Assembly (NCBI GenBank): GCA_029934265.1
Contig: JAOZMN010000110.1
Location: 1 to 8,698 of the forward strand
DNA length: 8,698 nt
Source: Bacteroidales bacterium
Lineage (GTDB): Bacteria; Bacteroidota; Bacteroidia; Bacteroidales; JAADGE01
Reading direction: 5' to 3'
Shown: one piece after another, positions 6,153-8,698 of the stretch
How positions within the stretch are numbered: position 1 is the first letter of the stretch
Layout of the letters: each line of letters opens with the position of its first letter
Notes under the pieces: model-generated
Seen by the model: only the letters and a program-made list of their open reading frames with translations
Databases searched by the model: none
What the model was told of the DNA's origin: nothing
Made by a program: the position numbers and the translations under genes

Positions 6153-7615
6153 TGTTTAATAAATTTACCTATTATAAAACCTTTTTTTGTTTTTAATTGT
6201 ACAATATAAATTGCTTTTTTTAAGGAAGATATATTTATTCTAATATTTTCTTTTGAAATATTATTTACGGAAAGTACTTTTTTCCCTGAAATATCAAAAA
6301 TTTCAATAATTTTATTTTTTTTATCTTCTACATTAAAATAAATAAAATCTTTTGCCGGGTTGGGACTTATTTTTATTGTATTGAATTTAATATTTGTTTC
6401 AATATTTTTAATTCCTACTGAAATTGTATCGGAATTAACCATAAAACTCGGGCTTTCGACTTTGCATCTATTTTCCGAAAGTACAATTTTAATTTGTTCG
6501 GACACGATTCCTGCTTTTTCAGGGTGAAGAAAATAAACTCCGTAAGGAAGTTCCGGAAATTGATACTCTCCGGTGACGGGGTCGGGAATACGAAAATCCA
6601 TTGCTTCTTTTTTGCTGTTCAGAAGTAAAACGGGGATTTCTCTATCCGAGGTATAAGTACTGTCAGTTTTCAATATTCCGTTTATCCGGCAATGTCCGTA
6701 AAAAGGAATATCGTAGGAAACAAGTTCTACATCGACAATCGTTTCGTTACTTTCGTCTTTTTTGATGATTGCATCTTGCCAACGGTAAGCTCCTCCGAAG
6801 TAAGATGGTATGTATTTCGGGAAATACCGAACGTCTAAATTTATTTTCGGAATTGCATAAACAAGATACTCACCGGCTTCAAGCTCGTTAAAAGCATAAT
6901 CACCTTTGAATGTTATACCTGTATGAGTGTTTGGTGCAAATGTTTCTTTGTTTTTCTTGAAAAGAAGTACATTTCCTCTGTTTATGGTAGTATCTCCGGC
7001 AATTACTCTGCCGATTATTTTATATAATTTCCTGACTGTTATGTTTTTACATTTAGTATCTTCACAATTATCATCTCTTTTTATTGTCAAACAGACTTCG
7101 TAACTTCCGACTTCGGTATATTTATGGTAGGGTGCATCGGAAAAATTATATGTTCCGTCTCCGAATGCCCAAAGGTGTACTTTTATGCTGTCTTTTGTTG
7201 TCGAAATAAAATTTGCTCCAATATCTCCGTCCGAAACATATTCAAACTCTGCTTTACAGCCTGTCGGAGCTTGCGAATAGCAAATATTGAAATTTATATC
7301 GGAAGTTCCGGGATAAGATTCTGTATTGTCAAATATTAAATCCCAAATTTCATCACCGCAAGTTCCGTGTGTTCCTACTATAATTTGCTCTGTCGTACCC
7401 TCTTCTATTTCAAAAGTTGTTGTATAGAAACCGTTTTTATCTGTAACAGCAGTCGCTGAAAATCCTTTTTCATTAAAGAAAAAATAAACATAATAATTGC
7501 TTACAGGTAAACCGTAAACATCGTCCGTAATATGACCCTGAACGGTAAACAAGTAAGAATATCCGTAATTTATAAACGAAAAGAGGAAAAATAATATTAA
7601 AATTATTCTTTTCAT
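6149..7615 (-). CDS. Secreted PKD-domain protein with T9SS type A sorting domain
   Basis: This 488-residue protein is predicted to cross the inner membrane by Sec and the outer membrane by the type IX system. Residues 1-20 are a signal peptide (MKRIILILFFLFSF core). A carboxypeptidase-regulatory-like or Ig-like beta domain follows (about 24-80). A PKD domain spans about 120-194 with the hallmark W149-A-F-G-D-G154. Two more beta-sandwich segments span about 198-298 (with the PSYFGGAYRWQDA stretch, 270-282) and 304-380. The C-terminal domain (about 412-488) has the type A pattern: ISPNPAKDFIYF (416-427), IEIFDISGKKVL (437-448), then a SLKKAIYIVQL strand (464-474). The role is probably adhesive or structural; no catalytic motif is visible. 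It starts 25 nt after the upstream barrel gene. The AAAGGA before the ATG is too close to act as a normal ribosome-binding site. Confidence 0.9.
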   Translation of the reverse strand: MKRIILILFFLFSFINYGYSYLFTVQGHITDDVYGLPVSNYYVYFFFNEKGFSATAVTDKNGFYTTTFEIEEGTTEQIIVGTHGTCGDEIWDLIFDNTESYPGTSDINFNICYSQAPTGCKAEFEYVSDGDIGANFISTTKDSIKVHLWAFGDGTYNFSDAPYHKYTEVGSYEVCLTIKRDDNCEDTKCKNITVRKLYKIIGRVIAGDTTINRGNVLLFKKNKETFAPNTHTGITFKGDYAFNELEAGEYLVYAIPKINLDVRYFPKYIPSYFGGAYRWQDAIIKKDESNETIVDVELVSYDIPFYGHCRINGILKTDSTYTSDREIPVLLLNSKKEAMDFRIPDPVTGEYQFPELPYGVYFLHPEKAGIVSEQIKIVLSENRCKVESPSFMVNSDTISVGIKNIETNIKFNTIKISPNPAKDFIYFNVEDKKNKIIEIFDISGKKVLSVNNISKENIRINISSLKKAIYIVQLKTKKGFIIGKFIKQ

Positions 7616-7629
7616 TCCTTTGTGAATTA

Positions 7630-7642
7630 AGGTCTGCGACCT
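7630..7642. repeat. Small inverted repeat in the intercistronic gap
   Basis: AGGTC and GACCT form a perfect 5-bp inverted repeat around a 3-nt loop, overlapping the TAG stop of the barrel gene. There is no U-tract, so it is not a terminator. It may be chance, or a minor mRNA hairpin between the two cistrons. Confidence 0.35.
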
Positions 7643-8698
7643 ATTTAATATTTGTGAATTTATAATTTACTCCCAAATATATGCCTGCATTTACATACTT
7701 CAAAGACAGAGGATAGTTATAATACAAAGAATTTAAACTTTGACGATAAAACAATTTTCCGGCTACAGACAGATTGTCTGATATAAAGTAATTTATCCCT
7801 ATTCCAAGATGAGCCTGAAAACTTATTTTCATAAAATCTATTTCTGAATTTATGTTTTCGGCAGTTATCGGTTGCTTCAAAGATAATGTTTTTCCTTGAG
7901 AATTCATAATAATATTTGTAATAATTCCAATTTCGGGACTCAAAGAGTATTTTTCTTTTACAAATCGGTGTTTATAGATAACCGGTATTTGAATAAAAGT
8001 ATATTTATTAAGATTTTTTTCGGTTATGCTGAACTTTGCTGTATCGACTTTACTTTCAAAAATAGAATCTTTGTATTTTGTTGTTATTGTATCAAATAAA
8101 GGAGTATAAACAGAATCGCCTTTAATTAACAAAGTATCAAGATTTAAAAACCAAACTGTGTCGATTTTAATATCAGTAGCGGTAAAATATTTATAAAAAT
8201 AAGAAGTGTCAATTATTTGTTTTATCGTACCGAACTTAAATTGCTCGTATATATTTTGATATGCAAAACCGGCACTTATACCGTTATTTTTATAGAATAG
8301 ACTTACTGAAGTATTTATTGAACCGGCAGGAAGCGGAATTACTGATTTTTTCTTTAAATTTAAAGTTTCTTCATCAAGCAAATCGCTTGAAAACAAAGGC
8401 TTTGCATACATTAATGAAAATCCGGTTTCTGCTTGTATTTCAAGAGTTTCTTTTTTGCGTAAAGGAAAATATACGGGTTGGATTTTTTCTATTTTCGGTA
8501 ATACCGGTTCTTTAATTTTGGCAGGTATTAAGCCGGGTACAGGGATTGTGTCTTGTACTTCAAGGTATTCATAAACTGTTTTGTAAACAAAAATAGTGTC
8601 GTCTGTTCCGGTAGGTTGGTAATTAATTTCGGTTTTAAAACTGCTTATCGACAATAATAAAAGTAATAAGCCGATACTTATAAAAATATTATTTTTAA
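7641..8698 (-). CDS. Outer-membrane beta-barrel-like protein, 5'-truncated by the window edge
   Basis: The reading frame stays open from the TAG stop (7643-7641) to the window edge, giving 351 complete codons, with the true start outside. The first codons read KNNIFISIGLLLLLLSISSF, the hydrophobic core of a signal peptide. The TTG at 8654, which could be mistaken for a start, lies inside that core. After a Pro-rich stretch (about residues 50-80 of the partial protein) come alternating amphipathic strands. A conserved-looking TFIQIPVIYKHRF strand (233-245) begins the C-terminal strands, which end in NAGIYLGVNYKF (336-347), typical of PorT-like or OMP_b-brl family barrels. A loop-like insert rich in Asp-Ser/Asp-Thr (about 165-220) resembles plug or loop segments of Bacteroidetes barrels. 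It probably shares a transcript with the T9SS protein 25 nt downstream. No specific function is recognised. Confidence 0.78.
   Translation of the reverse strand, partial: KNNIFISIGLLLLLLSISSFKTEINYQPTGTDDTIFVYKTVYEYLEVQDTIPVPGLIPAKIKEPVLPKIEKIQPVYFPLRKKETLEIQAETGFSLMYAKPLFSSDLLDEETLNLKKKSVIPLPAGSINTSVSLFYKNNGISAGFAYQNIYEQFKFGTIKQIIDTSYFYKYFTATDIKIDTVWFLNLDTLLIKGDSVYTPLFDTITTKYKDSIFESKVDTAKFSITEKNLNKYTFIQIPVIYKHRFVKEKYSLSPEIGIITNIIMNSQGKTLSLKQPITAENINSEIDFMKISFQAHLGIGINYFISDNLSVAGKLFYRQSLNSLYYNYPLSLKYVNAGIYLGVNYKFTNIK

Noticed and set aside
7641..8654. Barrel protein taken as complete with a TTG start at 8654
   Set aside because: The frame remains open to the window edge and the upstream residues supply a signal-peptide core, so the gene is partial and the TTG is internal.

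Overview
The window is AT-rich DNA from a member of the Bacteroidetes (Bacteroidota), probably an uncultured or little-studied lineage. Three things point there: a C-terminal domain of the type IX secretion system (T9SS) type A class on one secreted protein, a promoter upstream of the ferredoxin gene that fits the Bacteroidetes -33/-7 pattern (TTTG, 19 bp, TAnnTTTG), and gene starts without Shine-Dalgarno sequences. The genes look like ordinary chromosomal genes. No transposase, integrase, phage gene, tRNA, rRNA or CRISPR array was seen.

Layout, left to right. Positions 1-360 are non-coding and hold a perfect 18-bp hairpin followed directly by copy 1 of a 131-bp repeat. At 361-1969 (+) lies a two-gene ABC exporter operon (ATPase, then ABC-2 type permease). 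At 1990-2164 come copy 2 of the repeat and a terminator hairpin shared with the convergent gene. At 2187-2363 (-) is a 58-residue 2[4Fe-4S] ferredoxin with its own promoter. At 2476-5691 (-) is a large secreted tricorn-protease homologue with a beta-propeller, a PDZ domain and an S41 serine protease core. Positions 5692-6148 are non-coding, with a terminator for the next gene and copy 3 of the repeat. At 6149-7615 (-) is a secreted multidomain PKD protein with a T9SS sorting tail. From 7641 to the window end (-) is an outer-membrane beta-barrel-like protein, truncated at its 5' end by the window edge.

The two rightmost genes are 25 nt apart and probably co-transcribed, giving an envelope pair: a predicted outer-membrane barrel and a surface or secreted protein. 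The tricorn homologue is predicted to be exported and to degrade peptides outside the cytoplasm. The ABC pair and the ferredoxin look like independent units.

The most notable feature is the repeat family. Three co-oriented copies of exactly 131 bp align without a gap. Each has a 15-17 bp perfect internal inverted repeat, and copies 2 and 3 carry imperfect terminal inverted repeats. Copy 3 is flanked by a perfect 6-bp direct repeat (ATTTAT) that contains the stop codon of the adjacent gene, and copy 2 by a 5-of-6 match. This looks like a small non-autonomous mobile element (MITE-like) that lands just downstream of stop codons, between the gene and its terminator, and that may fold as RNA.
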